A DNA stretch of 64,000 bases from positions 28,120 to 92,119 of the forward strand of contig JANRJF010000034.1 in assembly GCA_033764095.1 (NCBI GenBank), written 5' to 3'. Origin of the DNA: JBDTMT01 sp033764095. GTDB taxonomy: Bacteria; Desulfobacterota; Binatia; HRBIN30; CADEER01. Numbering within the stretch: position 1 is the stretch's first letter; each line of letters opens with the position of its first letter. The notes under the pieces were generated by a model that saw nothing but the letters and a program-made list of their open reading frames with translations, had not been told where the DNA came from and did no database searches. Positions 27,707-36,003 of this stretch are shown in pieces. The position numbers and the translations under genes are program-made.

Positions 27707-28561
27707 ATGCTGACCCTGAGAGCCGCCACGCCCGACGATGCGTCCGAATGCGGGCGCATCTGCTACGAGGCCTTTCGCAGCATCGCGGCAGCGCACAATT
27801 TTCCGCCCGACTTCCCGTCGGTCGAGTTCGCGCAACTGGTGCTGCGCACCATGCTCGGCCAACGCAACGTCTTCGGCGTCGTCGCCGAACGCGACGGCCG
27901 CATCGCCGGCAGCGGCTTCGTCACCAACGGCGGCGCCATCGCCGGGGTCGGACCGATCACCGTCGATCCGACCGCCCAGGACGTCGGCGTCGGCCGCGCC
28001 ATCATGCAGCGCCTGCTGGAGCTGTGCGCCGAGCGCGACTTCGTCGGCGTACGGCTGGTGCAGGCCGCCTACCACTGCCGCTCGATGTCGCTGTACAGCA
28101 AGCTCGGCTTCGCCATCCGCGAGCCGCTGGTCTGCCTGGAGGGCGCGCCGCTCAACCTGCGCCTGCCCGGATTCCCGGTGCGCGCGGCGACCAGCGCCGA
28201 CCTGGAGGCGTGCAACATCGTCTGCTTTCGCGTCCACGGCCACACCCGCCAGACCGAGTTGTCCGAGGCGATCACGCAGGGCTCCGCGACGGTGGTCGAG
28301 CGCGAGGGTCGCGTCACCGGCTACATGACCGCGCTCGCCTTCTTCGGCCACGCGGTCGCCGAGACGCGCCTCGACCTGCAGGCGCTGATCGGCGCCGCGC
28401 CGGCGATCCTCGGGCCGGGCTTCCTGCTGCCGAGCCGCGAGGCGGAGCTGTTGCGCTGGTGCCTGGCGCAGGGGCTGCGCATCAGCCAGCCATTGTCGCT
28501 GATGTCGCTCGGCCTCTACGCCGCGCCGACCGGCTCGTATCTGCCGTCGGTCATCTACTGA
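27707..28561 (+). CDS. GNAT-family N-acetyltransferase with a second diverged half
   Basis: 284 residues. The N-terminal half is a standard GNAT: 'LTLRAATPDDASECGRI', 'VGPITVDPTAQDVGVGRAIM' with the acetyl-CoA pyrophosphate-binding (Q/R)-x-x-G-x-G/A pattern, and 'SLYSKLGFAIREPL'. The second half (about 155-284) begins again with 'FPVRAATSADLEACNI', so it is a second, diverged GNAT-like domain whose acetyl-CoA loop is not evident. Substrate unknown. The frame is intact; ATG 27707 lacks a strong Shine-Dalgarno. Confidence 0.82.
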   Translation: MLTLRAATPDDASECGRICYEAFRSIAAAHNFPPDFPSVEFAQLVLRTMLGQRNVFGVVAERDGRIAGSGFVTNGGAIAGVGPITVDPTAQDVGVGRAIMQRLLELCAERDFVGVRLVQAAYHCRSMSLYSKLGFAIREPLVCLEGAPLNLRLPGFPVRAATSADLEACNIVCFRVHGHTRQTELSEAITQGSATVVEREGRVTGYMTALAFFGHAVAETRLDLQALIGAAPAILGPGFLLPSREAELLRWCLAQGLRISQPLSLMSLGLYAAPTGSYLPSVIY

Positions 28562-28571
28562 GCAGGCGCGG

Positions 28572-28588
28572 CGTGTAGCGCTTACACG
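28572..28588 (+). terminator. Hairpin after the GNAT gene
   Basis: CGTGTA-GCGCT-TACACG forms a perfect 6-bp stem 11 bases after the stop, followed by GACG and an eight-C run instead of a T-run. Termination is uncertain. Confidence 0.3.
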
Positions 28589-28620
28589 ACGCCCCCCCCG
28601 CTGCTGCCGCTCGGCGCCGA

Positions 28621-28647
28621 ATAATCCGTGTCTGGCACGCCGGCACG
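28621..28647. repeat. Solitary arm of the AATCCGTG word family
   Basis: ATAATCCGTGTCTGGCACGC resembles the right arm of the element at 8040-8156 (TAATCCGTGTCCGGCATCCG). No matching left arm is visible, so this looks like a decayed or half element, upstream of the SYLF gene. Confidence 0.5.
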
Positions 28648-28668
28648 GAGGTTGCCTCACGACCGGGC

Positions 28669-29328
28669 ATGACTCGACTCCTGCGTGCTCTCGCCGCCGT
28701 CGCACTCGTCGCCCTCCCCTCTGCCGCGGCGCATGCCGCGATGCAGGAACAGGTCGATCAGGCCGCCGACGTGATCGCCAAGTTCCGCGACATGCCGGAG
28801 GAAGGCATCCCGCGCGCGGTGCTGAAGAACGCCAAGGGTCTCGCCATCCTCACCGTGCTGAAGGCGGGCTTCATCTTCAGCGGCCAGGGCGGCTGGGGCG
28901 TGGTCGTCGCCCGCACCGACAACGGTGGCTGGAGCGGACCGTCGGCGATCGGCACCGGCGGGGCGGGCTTCGGCTTCCAGATCGGCGCGCAGGTGACCGA
29001 GTTCGTCCTCGTGCTCAATACGCCGGAAGCGGTGGCCGCGTTCGCGCGCGGCGCCAACGTGTCGATCGGCGCCGATCTCAGCGCCGCCGCCGGCCCGCTC
29101 GGTCGCGACGTCGGCGCCCAGGTGATGCCGGTTGCCGCCGTCTACACCTACAGCCGCAGCCAGGGTCTCTACGCCGGCGTGTCGCTGGTCGGCACCGTGG
29201 TCGGCGCGCGCGACGGCGAGAACCAGGAGTACTACGGTCGTGCGGTGACGCCGCAGGAGATCCTTTCCGGATCAGTGACGCCACCGGCTGGAGCGGCAAA
29301 GCTGGAGCGCGAGCTGCGCGGCTTCTAG
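28669..29328 (+). CDS. SYLF (Ysc84/DUF500) domain protein, exported
   Basis: 219 residues. Signal peptide (LRALAAVALVALPSAAAHA), then the SYLF lipid-binding domain: 'GIPRAVLKNAKGLAILTVLK', 'AGFIFSGQGGWGVVVAR', 'GGAGFGFQIGAQVTEFVLVL' and 'GADLSAAAGPLGRDVGAQV'. This family binds phosphoinositides in eukaryotes and is a periplasmic or exported protein of unclear role in bacteria. Length is normal and no residue looks missing. The stop lies eight bases before the inverted repeat at 29336. Confidence 0.87.
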   Translation: MTRLLRALAAVALVALPSAAAHAAMQEQVDQAADVIAKFRDMPEEGIPRAVLKNAKGLAILTVLKAGFIFSGQGGWGVVVARTDNGGWSGPSAIGTGGAGFGFQIGAQVTEFVLVLNTPEAVAAFARGANVSIGADLSAAAGPLGRDVGAQVMPVAAVYTYSRSQGLYAGVSLVGTVVGARDGENQEYYGRAVTPQEILSGSVTPPAGAAKLERELRGF

Positions 29329-29335
29329 CCGGGGA

Positions 29336-29399
29336 CCACCACGACACTACGACACGGCGACACAACGTTGCGTCGTGGTGTCGTGGTGTCGTTGTGGTG
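29336..29399. repeat. Inverted word repeat, CACGACAC family, copy 1
   Basis: Two tandem-word arms, CCACCACGACACTACGACAC and on, and TCGTGGTGTCGTGGTGTCGT and on, face each other with essentially no spacer (centre near 29368), giving a near-continuous hairpin. It lies between convergent genes. The minus-strand frame of DoxX runs through the right arm and stops in the left. The related copy at 40244 sits in the same convergent setting. Confidence 0.9.
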
Positions 29400-29850
29400 A
29401 TCCGAACCGCGCCAACACGGCGTCGACCGACAGCGGGCCGGCGCCGGAGACGCCCAGCCAGACGAGCAACGCGATGTAGAGGAACTCGGCCAGCGAGTAG
29501 AGGCTGGTGACGCCTTCGACCTGGTCCCACAGCGCGGTGCGGATGGCGACGATCATGGTGATGATCAGCGGCACCACCGCGAAGCGGGTTGCCAGGCCGG
29601 CGAGCAGCAGACCGCCGCAGACGAACTCGGCGGTCGAGGCGAGCACTGCCTGAAAGGCCGGCATCGGCAGGCCGAGCTCGGTGAAGAACTGGGTGACGTC
29701 GGGAAGGCTGTGCAGCTTCCCCCAGCCGGACTGGAAGAAGACGGTGCCAACGACGATGCGCGCCAGGGTCGGCGGCAGCCAGGTGAGCGCGCCGGCGATT
29801 CGGCTGGCGAGCGCGTTGAGCGCCGTGGCGAGGGTGACGATGCGGTGCAT
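29347..29850 (-). CDS. DoxX-family membrane protein with repeat-derived C-terminus
   Basis: 167 residues, four membrane helices. 'LARIVVGTVFFQSGWGKLHS' followed by 'FTELGLPMPAFQAVLASTAE' and 'CGGLLLAGLATRFAVVPLII' is the DoxX pattern of small inner-membrane proteins, some of which take part in redox or lipid functions. The final stretch (QRHHDTTTQRCVAVS) is coded by the inverted repeat and is not part of the fold. ATG 29850 has GGAGGA nine bases upstream. The convergent SYLF gene shares the same intergenic repeat. Confidence 0.85.
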   Translation of the reverse strand: MHRIVTLATALNALASRIAGALTWLPPTLARIVVGTVFFQSGWGKLHSLPDVTQFFTELGLPMPAFQAVLASTAEFVCGGLLLAGLATRFAVVPLIITMIVAIRTALWDQVEGVTSLYSLAEFLYIALLVWLGVSGAGPLSVDAVLARFGSPQRHHDTTTQRCVAVS

Positions 29851-29964
29851 GGCGGGTCCTCCTGGCCCTTCGATGCGCGGTGGACGGATTGGTGTCGGCC
29901 GCCTCGCACCGAGCAGAGCGCCGGCGCGGCTGACAGCGGCGCACGGCTCTGGCAGAAGCCGGGC

Positions 29965-30489
29965 GTGGCGCTGAGCACCGACCAACGCGTCGTCCTCGCC
30001 GGCATGGCCGGCGCCGCCGGCACTGCCCTGGCGGTCGTCTGGGCGAGCGGAGCACTCGGCATCCCGGCGCCACCAGAGGCGCCGACCGCCGGGGATCGGC
30101 TCGCCTTCGCGCTGCGCTGCGATCTGTTCGCCGCCCTCGCCCTCTTCGCGGGGATCGCGGCGGTGGCGCGCTACCGCTTCTTCGAGAACGAGATCGACGG
30201 CACGCTGGCGCCGCGCGCCCATCGCCTCGACGTACACCGCGCCTACATCCAGAACACGCTCGAGCAGCTCGCCCTGCTGCTGGTGGCACACCTCGCCTTC
30301 GCCGCCAGCCAGCCGGCCGAGCGCTTGCGGCTGCTGCCGGTACTGGTCGGCCTGTTCCTGCTCGGCCGCGCCGCCTTCTGGCTCGGCTATCTGCACAGCG
30401 CACCGGCGCGCGCCTTCGGCTTCGCGCTCACCTTCTATCCGACCGCGGTACTGCTGGTGTACGACGCGCTGCGCATCGGCAGTCGCTAG
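29965..30489 (+). CDS. MAPEG-family membrane protein
   Basis: 174 residues, four membrane helices. 'VHRAYIQNTLEQLALLLVAH' with the conserved N-T-x-E-Q and 'LGRAAFWLGYLHSAPARAFG' with 'R-x-x-G-F-x-L' near the end fit the MAPEG family, membrane enzymes of glutathione-dependent lipid or xenobiotic metabolism. Bacterial members are mostly uncharacterised. The GTG at 29965 is the most likely start; the frame upstream is poor in hydrophobic residues. It diverges from DoxX, 114 bp apart. Confidence 0.72.
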   Translation: MALSTDQRVVLAGMAGAAGTALAVVWASGALGIPAPPEAPTAGDRLAFALRCDLFAALALFAGIAAVARYRFFENEIDGTLAPRAHRLDVHRAYIQNTLEQLALLLVAHLAFAASQPAERLRLLPVLVGLFLLGRAAFWLGYLHSAPARAFGFALTFYPTAVLLVYDALRIGSR

Positions 30490-30493
30490 CGTT

Positions 30494-30618
30494 TCACCGC
30501 GGAGGCGCGGAGACGCGGAGAGAGCCGACGCCAGATGAGACTTCCGCAATTCGCGTCAGAAGTGTCGCGGAGGGGAAGGCCGGCGATCTCGCCTCTTCAT
30601 TCCGCGCCTCCGCGGTGG
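30494..30618. repeat. Inverted word repeat, GGAGGCGCGGAGA family, copy 4
   Basis: Left arm TCACCGCGGAGGCGCGGAGA (30494-30513 and on) and right arm TCCGCGCCTCCGCGGTG (30601-30617). The arms are perfect over 16 bases. They enclose an 80-base spacer with another CGCGGAGGGGA word. It lies between the MAPEG and VOC genes. Confidence 0.83.
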
Positions 30619-30680
30619 GTTGTTCGAACTGGTGGTCGAACCCGCGCGGTGTTAGGAGCGCTTCGAGTGTTCCTCCTCCC

Positions 30681-30700
30681 CCCGTACCCGTACCCGTACC
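30681..30700. repeat. Tandem GTACCC words (unpaired arm)
   Basis: CCGTACCCGTACCCGTACC is three tandem GTACCC units 28 bases before the VOC gene start; no reverse-complement arm is visible nearby. It looks like a one-sided member of the same word-repeat style. Confidence 0.5.
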
Positions 30701-30728
30701 TCGGTCGGCCCGCCTCCCGATTCTGACC

Positions 30729-31472
30729 ATGCGCCTGCGCCAGATCGCCTTCGCTGCCCACGACCTCGACGCCGTCGTCGCCGACCTGCGCGCCGTGCTC
30801 GGGCTGCCCGCGGGCTTTGCCGATCCCGGCGTCGCCATCTTCGGCCTGCGCAATGCGGTGCTGCCGCTCGGCGACACCTTCCTGGAGGTGGTGTCGCCGG
30901 TCGAGGCGGAGACCGCCGCCGGTCGCTACCTGGCGCGACGCGGCGGCGACTGCGGCTACATGGGGATGGTGCAGGGCGAGGACACCGATGCGTGCCGGCA
31001 GCGCGCCGCCGCGCTCGGCGTGCGCGTCGTCTGGCACGCCGACCTCGACGACATCCGCGGCACCCATCTGCACCCGCGCGACCTCGGCGGCCCGCTGCTT
31101 TCGTTCGACACGCCGACGCCACCCGCCGCATGGCGTTGGGCGGGACCGGACTGGCAGCGCGCGCCCGGCTCGCCCATCGCCCGCGCACTCGCCGGCGTCG
31201 GCATGCAGTGCGCCGATCCGCGCCGCACCGCCGAACGCTGGGCGGCGCTGTTCGACCGCAGCGCGCTGGCGCGCGGCGGCGGCTACGAGATCGGGCTCGA
31301 TGCCGCCACGCTGCGCTTTCTCCCCGGCGCCGCGCCGGGCAGCGATGCGGTGGTGCAGGTCGACGTCGCCTGCCGCGATCGGGCCGCCGCGCTCGCCGCC
31401 GCCGCGGCGCGCGGGCTGCCGATCGCCGGCGACACGGTGACCGTCTGCGGCACCGCGCTGCGCCTGCGCTGA
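30729..31472 (+). CDS. VOC/glyoxalase-like protein
   Basis: 247 residues. 'RLRQIAFAAHDLDAVVADLR' opens a vicinal-oxygen-chelate fold, with 'FLEVVSPVEAETAAGRYLAR' and 'GGDCGYMGMVQGEDTDACRQ' continuing a glyoxalase-like domain. A weaker second half (from about 150) begins 'GVGMQCADPRRTAERWAALF', so the protein probably holds two VOC modules. Only one of the His/Glu metal positions is clear. Reaction unknown: dioxygenase, lyase and antibiotic-binding relatives exist. ATG 30729 has no strong Shine-Dalgarno. It converges on the LysR gene with ten bases between. Confidence 0.72.
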   Translation: MRLRQIAFAAHDLDAVVADLRAVLGLPAGFADPGVAIFGLRNAVLPLGDTFLEVVSPVEAETAAGRYLARRGGDCGYMGMVQGEDTDACRQRAAALGVRVVWHADLDDIRGTHLHPRDLGGPLLSFDTPTPPAAWRWAGPDWQRAPGSPIARALAGVGMQCADPRRTAERWAALFDRSALARGGGYEIGLDAATLRFLPGAAPGSDAVVQVDVACRDRAAALAAAAARGLPIAGDTVTVCGTALRLR

Positions 31473-31482
31473 CGTCGGGCGC

Positions 31483-32403
31483 TCAGGAGAGCTCGCGCAC
31501 CACCGCGGCGCGGAAGACGCTCAGCGTGCGATCGCGATAGCCGTCGCGCAACTCGTTCAACCAGATCGCGTCGGTGAGCGGCGGGCGCCGGGTGCGCAGC
31601 TCGATCAGCCGGCGCGCCCGCAACGCCGGGGCGGCGACGGTACGCGGCAGCACGGCGGCGCCGGCGTCCTGCAGCACCAGGTCGAGCACCAGGTCGGTGG
31701 TCGCCGCCCAGATCACCACCTCCGGTCGCACCTGGGCATCGCCGAGGTGGTGCGCGATCCAGCGCGCGATGAGCGGGTCGCTCTGGTAGTAGTCGACCAC
31801 CGGCGTCACCGCCAGCGCGGCGCGGCTGAAGCCGCGCGGGAAGCGGCGCCGGTGCGCCACCAGGACCAGGGCTTCCTCGAACAGCTTGGTCGAGGCGATA
31901 CGCGGATTGCTGTCCGCCGTCGGACGCAGCGCCAGCACCACGTCGAGCCGATTGCGCAGCAGGCGCGCGTGCAGATCCTCCTGCGGCGCGTAGACGACGC
32001 GCACCCGCACCTGCGGATGGCGCCGGGTGAAGGCGGTGAGGAACGCCGCCAGGCGCAGGCGCGGGAAGCCGAGGTAGACCCCGACGCGTACCTGGCCGCG
32101 CACCTCGCCGCCGGCGTTGACCAGTTCCTCGACGGTGCGCTGCAACGCGCCCTGGTAGTCGCGCAGATGGCCGGCGAGCAGCTGGCCGCCGCGCGTCAGC
32201 ACCAGGCGCTTGCCGACCCGGTCGAACAGCTTGACGCCGAGCGCACCCTCCAGGCCGCTGACGCTCTGGCTCACCGCCGACGGCGTGCGCCCCAGCCGCG
32301 CCGCCGCCGCGCCGATACCGCCCTGCTCCGCCACGACGCCGAAGGCGTGCAGCTTGTTGAGGTCGATGTTGTTCAGCTTCACTGAACGACACGCGTAGGA
32401 CAT
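31483..32403 (-). CDS. LysR-type transcriptional regulator
   Basis: 306 residues. N-terminal winged helix-turn-helix 'LNKLHAFGVVAEQGGIGAAA' followed by 'LGRTPSAVSQSVSGLEGALG' and 'KLFDRVGKRLVLTRGGQ', then the periplasmic-binding-like effector domain with 'VRGQVRVGVYLGFPRLRLAA'. It starts 57 bp from the SHMT start on the other strand, the classical arrangement in which a LysR protein controls its divergent neighbour from the shared gap. Inducer unknown. GTG-initiated shorter forms are possible but the ATG at 32403 is plausible. Confidence 0.92.
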   Translation of the reverse strand: MSYACRSVKLNNIDLNKLHAFGVVAEQGGIGAAAARLGRTPSAVSQSVSGLEGALGVKLFDRVGKRLVLTRGGQLLAGHLRDYQGALQRTVEELVNAGGEVRGQVRVGVYLGFPRLRLAAFLTAFTRRHPQVRVRVVYAPQEDLHARLLRNRLDVVLALRPTADSNPRIASTKLFEEALVLVAHRRRFPRGFSRAALAVTPVVDYYQSDPLIARWIAHHLGDAQVRPEVVIWAATTDLVLDLVLQDAGAAVLPRTVAAPALRARRLIELRTRRPPLTDAIWLNELRDGYRDRTLSVFRAAVVRELS

Positions 32404-32457
32404 TTAACTTGGCTGATCAACGCCGTTCGCGCGAGAGTGCGTCGACGGCAGGAGGCA

Positions 32458-32550
32458 GCGATGAGCGATGAGCGACGAGCGATGGGCACCCAGCACCGGG
32501 CGGCAGCGAACGACGACGTGGCTCATCGCTCATCGCTCGTCGCTCATCGC
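32458..32550. repeat. Inverted word repeat, GATGAGCGAT family, copy 1, inside a coding start
   Basis: Left arm GCGATGAGCGATGAGCGACG and on (32458-32483), right arm GGCTCATCGCTCATCGCTCG and on (32520-32550). Its first ATG is the probable start codon of the serine hydroxymethyltransferase; both arms are in frame with the enzyme. Copy 2 is at 43235. Confidence 0.88.
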
Positions 32551-33801
32551 GCTCTCCTCGCCTCGTCCGATCCCGACGTCTTCGCCGCCATCGCCGGCGA
32601 GGAGCGCCGCCAGCAGGCGGGCATCGAGCTGATCCCCTCCGAGAGCGTCACCTACCCGGAGGTGCTGGCGGCGCTCGGCTCGGTGCTCACCGACAAGTAC
32701 GCCGAGGGCTATCCCGGCCGGCGCTACTACGGCGGGCAGACCTACACCGATGCGATCGAGCGGCTGGCGCGCGAGCGCGCCTGTGCGCTGTTCCGCGCCG
32801 AGCACGCCAATGTGCAGCCGCTCTCCGGCTCGCCGATGAACCAGGCGGCGTACTTTGCCTTCTGCCAGCCGGGCGACGCGATCCTGGCAATGGACCTCTC
32901 GCACGGCGGCCACCTGACGCACGGCGCGCCGGTGTCGCACATGGGGCGCGTCTTCCGCTTCGCGCGCTACCGCACCATCCCGGGCGAGCGCGGGCGCATC
33001 GACTTCGACGCCGTGCGCGCGCTGGCGCGCGCGACGCGGCCGAAGATCGTGCTGTGCGGCTACACATCGTATCCGCGCGACTACGACTACGCCGCCTTCC
33101 GCGCCATTGCCGACGAGGTCGGCGCCATCGCCATGGCCGACGTCTCGCACGTCGGCGGCCTGATCGCCGGCGGCGCGCTGGCCAATCCGTTCGACCACGG
33201 CTTCGACGTCGTCACCACCACGACGCACAAGAGCCTGCGCGGCCCACGCGCCGGCATGATCCTGTGCCGCAAGGCGCACGCCGCGGCGATCGACGCCTCG
33301 GTGTTCCCCGGCCTGCAGGGCGGTCCGCACGTGAACACCATCGCCGGCGTCGCCGTCGCGCTCGGCAAGGCGGCGACGCCGGAGTTCCGCGCCTACGCGC
33401 GGCAGGTGCTGGTCAACGCGCGCGCGCTCGCCGAGGCGCTGCTCGCCGCCGGCTGCAGCCTGGTCACCGGCGGCACCGACAACCACATGCTGGTGCTCGA
33501 CACGGTGGCCAGCTTCGCCCTCGACGGGCGCGCCTGCGAAGAGCGCCTCGACGCCATCGGCATCACCACCAACAAGCAGATCATCCCCGACGATCCGCGC
33601 CCACCGCTGCGCCCGAGCGGCATCCGCATGGGCACGCCTGCCGCCACCGCGCGCGGCATGGGCGAGGCCGAGATGCGTCAGCTCGCGGCCTGGATCGTCG
33701 CCGCGTTGCGCGACGAGGTCGCGGCCGATCGGCTGCACGGCGCGGTGCGCGCCCTTGCCGGCCGGTTCCCGCTGCCGACGCTCGCCGCCACGCCGGACTG
33801 A
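32461..33801 (+). CDS. glyA: Serine hydroxymethyltransferase with repeat-derived N-terminus
   Basis: 446 residues, PLP enzyme converting serine and tetrahydrofolate to glycine and methylene-THF. 'GIELIPSESVTYPEVLAALG' and 'DKYAEGYPGRRYYGG' match the SHMT active site, and the PLP lysine is in 'TTTHKSLRGPRAGM' at about residue 257. 'NVQPLSGSPMN' and 'DVSHVGGLIAGG' support it. The start at 32461 has a perfect GGAGG (32451-32455) five bases upstream; the first 36 or so residues (MSDERRAMG ... SLVAHRALLASS) are coded by the repeat, and the enzyme fold begins at SDPDVF. Control by the divergent LysR gene is likely. Some residues differ from standard GlyA, so threonine-aldolase-like activity cannot be ruled out. 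Confidence 0.9.
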   Translation: MSDERRAMGTQHRAAANDDVAHRSSLVAHRALLASSDPDVFAAIAGEERRQQAGIELIPSESVTYPEVLAALGSVLTDKYAEGYPGRRYYGGQTYTDAIERLARERACALFRAEHANVQPLSGSPMNQAAYFAFCQPGDAILAMDLSHGGHLTHGAPVSHMGRVFRFARYRTIPGERGRIDFDAVRALARATRPKIVLCGYTSYPRDYDYAAFRAIADEVGAIAMADVSHVGGLIAGGALANPFDHGFDVVTTTTHKSLRGPRAGMILCRKAHAAAIDASVFPGLQGGPHVNTIAGVAVALGKAATPEFRAYARQVLVNARALAEALLAAGCSLVTGGTDNHMLVLDTVASFALDGRACEERLDAIGITTNKQIIPDDPRPPLRPSGIRMGTPAATARGMGEAEMRQLAAWIVAALRDEVAADRLHGAVRALAGRFPLPTLAATPD

Positions 33802-33857
33802 CTGGACAGGCTGGAAATGGCTCGCCTTCGCCCGACCGGCGCGCCTATTGGATACGG

Positions 33858-35906
33858 GTGCGTACATGGCTGACGCTCGCCGCGTTGCTGATCGCCTCGA
33901 CCGCGGCCGCGGCGCCGGCCGGCTGGACAGCGCTCGGGCCGCAGGGCGGCCGCATGAGCGCGGTCGCCTTCGATCCAACCGAGCCATCGGCCGCGTACGC
34001 GATCGGTCACGACGCCGGGTACCGCCGTGACCACGCCGCAGCGCCGTGGCGCCGGTTGATCGACAACGTCTACAGCCTCGCAGTCGGCGCCGATGGAACG
34101 CTCTACTTCGGCGGCGACGGCCACGTCTTCCGCAGCCGCGATCGCGGCGTGACGTTCACCACCCATGCCATTCCGCTCGACGGGGCGGTCGACGTGCTGT
34201 CGCTCGATCCGGGCGACGGATCGCTGCTCGCCGTGCGCACGCTGGCGGCGCTCGACTACGACGGCATCGCCGCGGCGACCTTGCTGCGCAGTACTGACGC
34301 GGCCGTCACCTGGCGCGTGGTGCGCGCGCTGCCGGAGGAGCGCATCGCCGGCGTCACCCGCGACCCGGATCATCCGGCCACCATCTACGTCGGCGCCGAG
34401 ACGAGCGGCGTCTTGGTGAGCCGCGACGACGGCGCCACCTGGGAGACGACCGCAATACCGTGCGCGGGAGCGCCGCGATACACGCGCTGCGTCGAGAGCA
34501 TCCTCGCCGTGCCGGGCGCGCTGCTGGTCGGCACGTTCAACCTCGGCGTCGTCCGCAGCCGCGACGGCGGGGCGAAGTGGGACAGGGTGTCCACGCCCGC
34601 CTACGTCGCCGCACTCGCCGCCGCGCCGCAGGCGCCCGAACTCTATGCCGCCGGGGCCAGCACCTGGCCGGGCGCGCCGGGCGCCAGCAGCGCTGCGGTC
34701 GTGTTGCGCTCGAGCGACGGCGGCGGCAGCTGGCTACCGGTCACGTCGATGTCCCCGCCGGCGCCGGTCATCGCATTGGCGGTCGATCCGAACGAGCCGA
34801 GCCAGTTGCTGGCGGCGACCGGCAGCCGCGAGTACTTCGCCGGCGACGGCGTCTACTCGAGCGCGGATGGCGGAACCACCTGGCGGAGCGATCGCGCCGG
34901 GCTCGACGCCACCTGCGTCTCCGACCTCGCCGCCGCATCGGGGGACGACACCGTCGTGTACGCCGCGCTCAGCCAGTCCACGTTGCCGCTGCAGGTCAGC
35001 TCCGACGGGGGCTCGCACTGGCGCGCCGCCACGCCGCCGATGGCGTGGCCGAGCTTCCCGGCGCTCGCCATCGACCCGCGCGACCCGCACGTCGCCTACG
35101 CTGCGGCGCACGTCGACGGACTGTTCGTCACCCGCGACGCCGGCGCGAGTTGGAGCCGACAGCCGATTGACCGGGACGCGCTGAGCGACGTCGCGGTCGA
35201 TGCCGCCGACGGCGCGCTCTACACCGTCGGGCCGAGCGGCTGGCTGTCGAAGAGCACCGATGGCGGCGCCACGTTCACGCCCCTGTTGCGCGGCAACAGC
35301 GTCGCGATCCAGGTCGAGGTCGATGCCGGCGGCAGCGGGGTCTACGCGCTGTCGTACGATACGCTGCACGTCAGCCATGACGGTGGGCGGTCGTGGGCGC
35401 GGTTGTTGGAAGCGCACGACAAGCCCTTCTGGAACATGGCGATCGCACCGACGTCGCCGCCGACGATCTATGTCGCCGACGGGCATGGCGTGCACATCAG
35501 CCGCGACGGCGGCCGCGACTGGCGCGTGCGCCACATCGTCGATGCGCGCCGCGACGCCGTGCAGACGTGGGCGATTGATCCGTCGAACCCACGCACCGTG
35601 TACGCCGCCGGCTTTGTCGGCGCGGCCGAGATCTATCGTACGGATGACGCCGGTCGCTCGTGGAGACGGATCGCGACGCGATCGCCGTTCAGCATCGCTG
35701 CGCTCGCGGTCGACCCGCACGATCCGCGCGTGTTGTACGTCGGCACCTGCGGCGGCGGTGTGCAACGCCTGCTGCAAGGCACCTCGAGCGGCACCGGCGC
35801 TGACAGCGGCGGCTGTGCGGTCGCCCCGCCGGCGATCAGTGCGCCGCTGCTCTTCGTCCACGCCCTACTCGCCGTCCTGTTCGCACGGTCAGCCCGCCGC
35901 CGCTGA
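33858..35906 (+). CDS. Asp-box (sortilin-like) beta-propeller exported protein, paralogue 1
   Basis: 682 residues. Signal peptide (TWLTLAALLIASTAAAAPAG), then a long run of Asp-box/BNR-type repeats (SRDGGRDW, SSDGGGSW, SADGGTTW, STDGGATF), the pattern of sortilin/Vps10-like and sialidase propellers. No catalytic Arg triad or sialidase residues are visible, so binding is likelier than catalysis. The C-terminus carries GGCAV, a hydrophobic helix and SARRR, similar to the other two copies. GTG 33858 gives a good signal peptide; no clear Shine-Dalgarno. The gene leads a tandem array of three. Confidence 0.8.
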   Translation: MRTWLTLAALLIASTAAAAPAGWTALGPQGGRMSAVAFDPTEPSAAYAIGHDAGYRRDHAAAPWRRLIDNVYSLAVGADGTLYFGGDGHVFRSRDRGVTFTTHAIPLDGAVDVLSLDPGDGSLLAVRTLAALDYDGIAAATLLRSTDAAVTWRVVRALPEERIAGVTRDPDHPATIYVGAETSGVLVSRDDGATWETTAIPCAGAPRYTRCVESILAVPGALLVGTFNLGVVRSRDGGAKWDRVSTPAYVAALAAAPQAPELYAAGASTWPGAPGASSAAVVLRSSDGGGSWLPVTSMSPPAPVIALAVDPNEPSQLLAATGSREYFAGDGVYSSADGGTTWRSDRAGLDATCVSDLAAASGDDTVVYAALSQSTLPLQVSSDGGSHWRAATPPMAWPSFPALAIDPRDPHVAYAAAHVDGLFVTRDAGASWSRQPIDRDALSDVAVDAADGALYTVGPSGWLSKSTDGGATFTPLLRGNSVAIQVEVDAGGSGVYALSYDTLHVSHDGGRSWARLLEAHDKPFWNMAIAPTSPPTIYVADGHGVHISRDGGRDWRVRHIVDARRDAVQTWAIDPSNPRTVYAAGFVGAAEIYRTDDAGRSWRRIATRSPFSIAALAVDPHDPRVLYVGTCGGGVQRLLQGTSSGTGADSGGCAVAPPAISAPLLFVHALLAVLFARSARRR

Positions 35907-35918
35907 ACACGTCGACAT

Positions 35919-35961
35919 CGACTTGATTTCGTCAAGCAGCAGTTTCCTCTGAATCAAGTCG
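35919..35961. repeat. Short inverted repeat between propeller genes
   Basis: CGACTTGATT (35919-35928) and AATCAAGTCG (35952-35961) are perfect complements with a 23-base spacer, 42 bases before the next start. It could be an operator or part of a 3' structure. The following AAAGGAGG is a strong Shine-Dalgarno for paralogue 2. Confidence 0.4.
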
Positions 35962-36003
35962 AATCGTCCGCGTCTGACCGCAACGGCGAAAGGAGGCGGA
36001 CAC

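Noticed and set aside
32458..32550. CRISPR array from tandem GATGAGC words
   Set aside because: Words abut without unique spacers, are 6-8 bases long and occur with their reverse complement; no cas genes.
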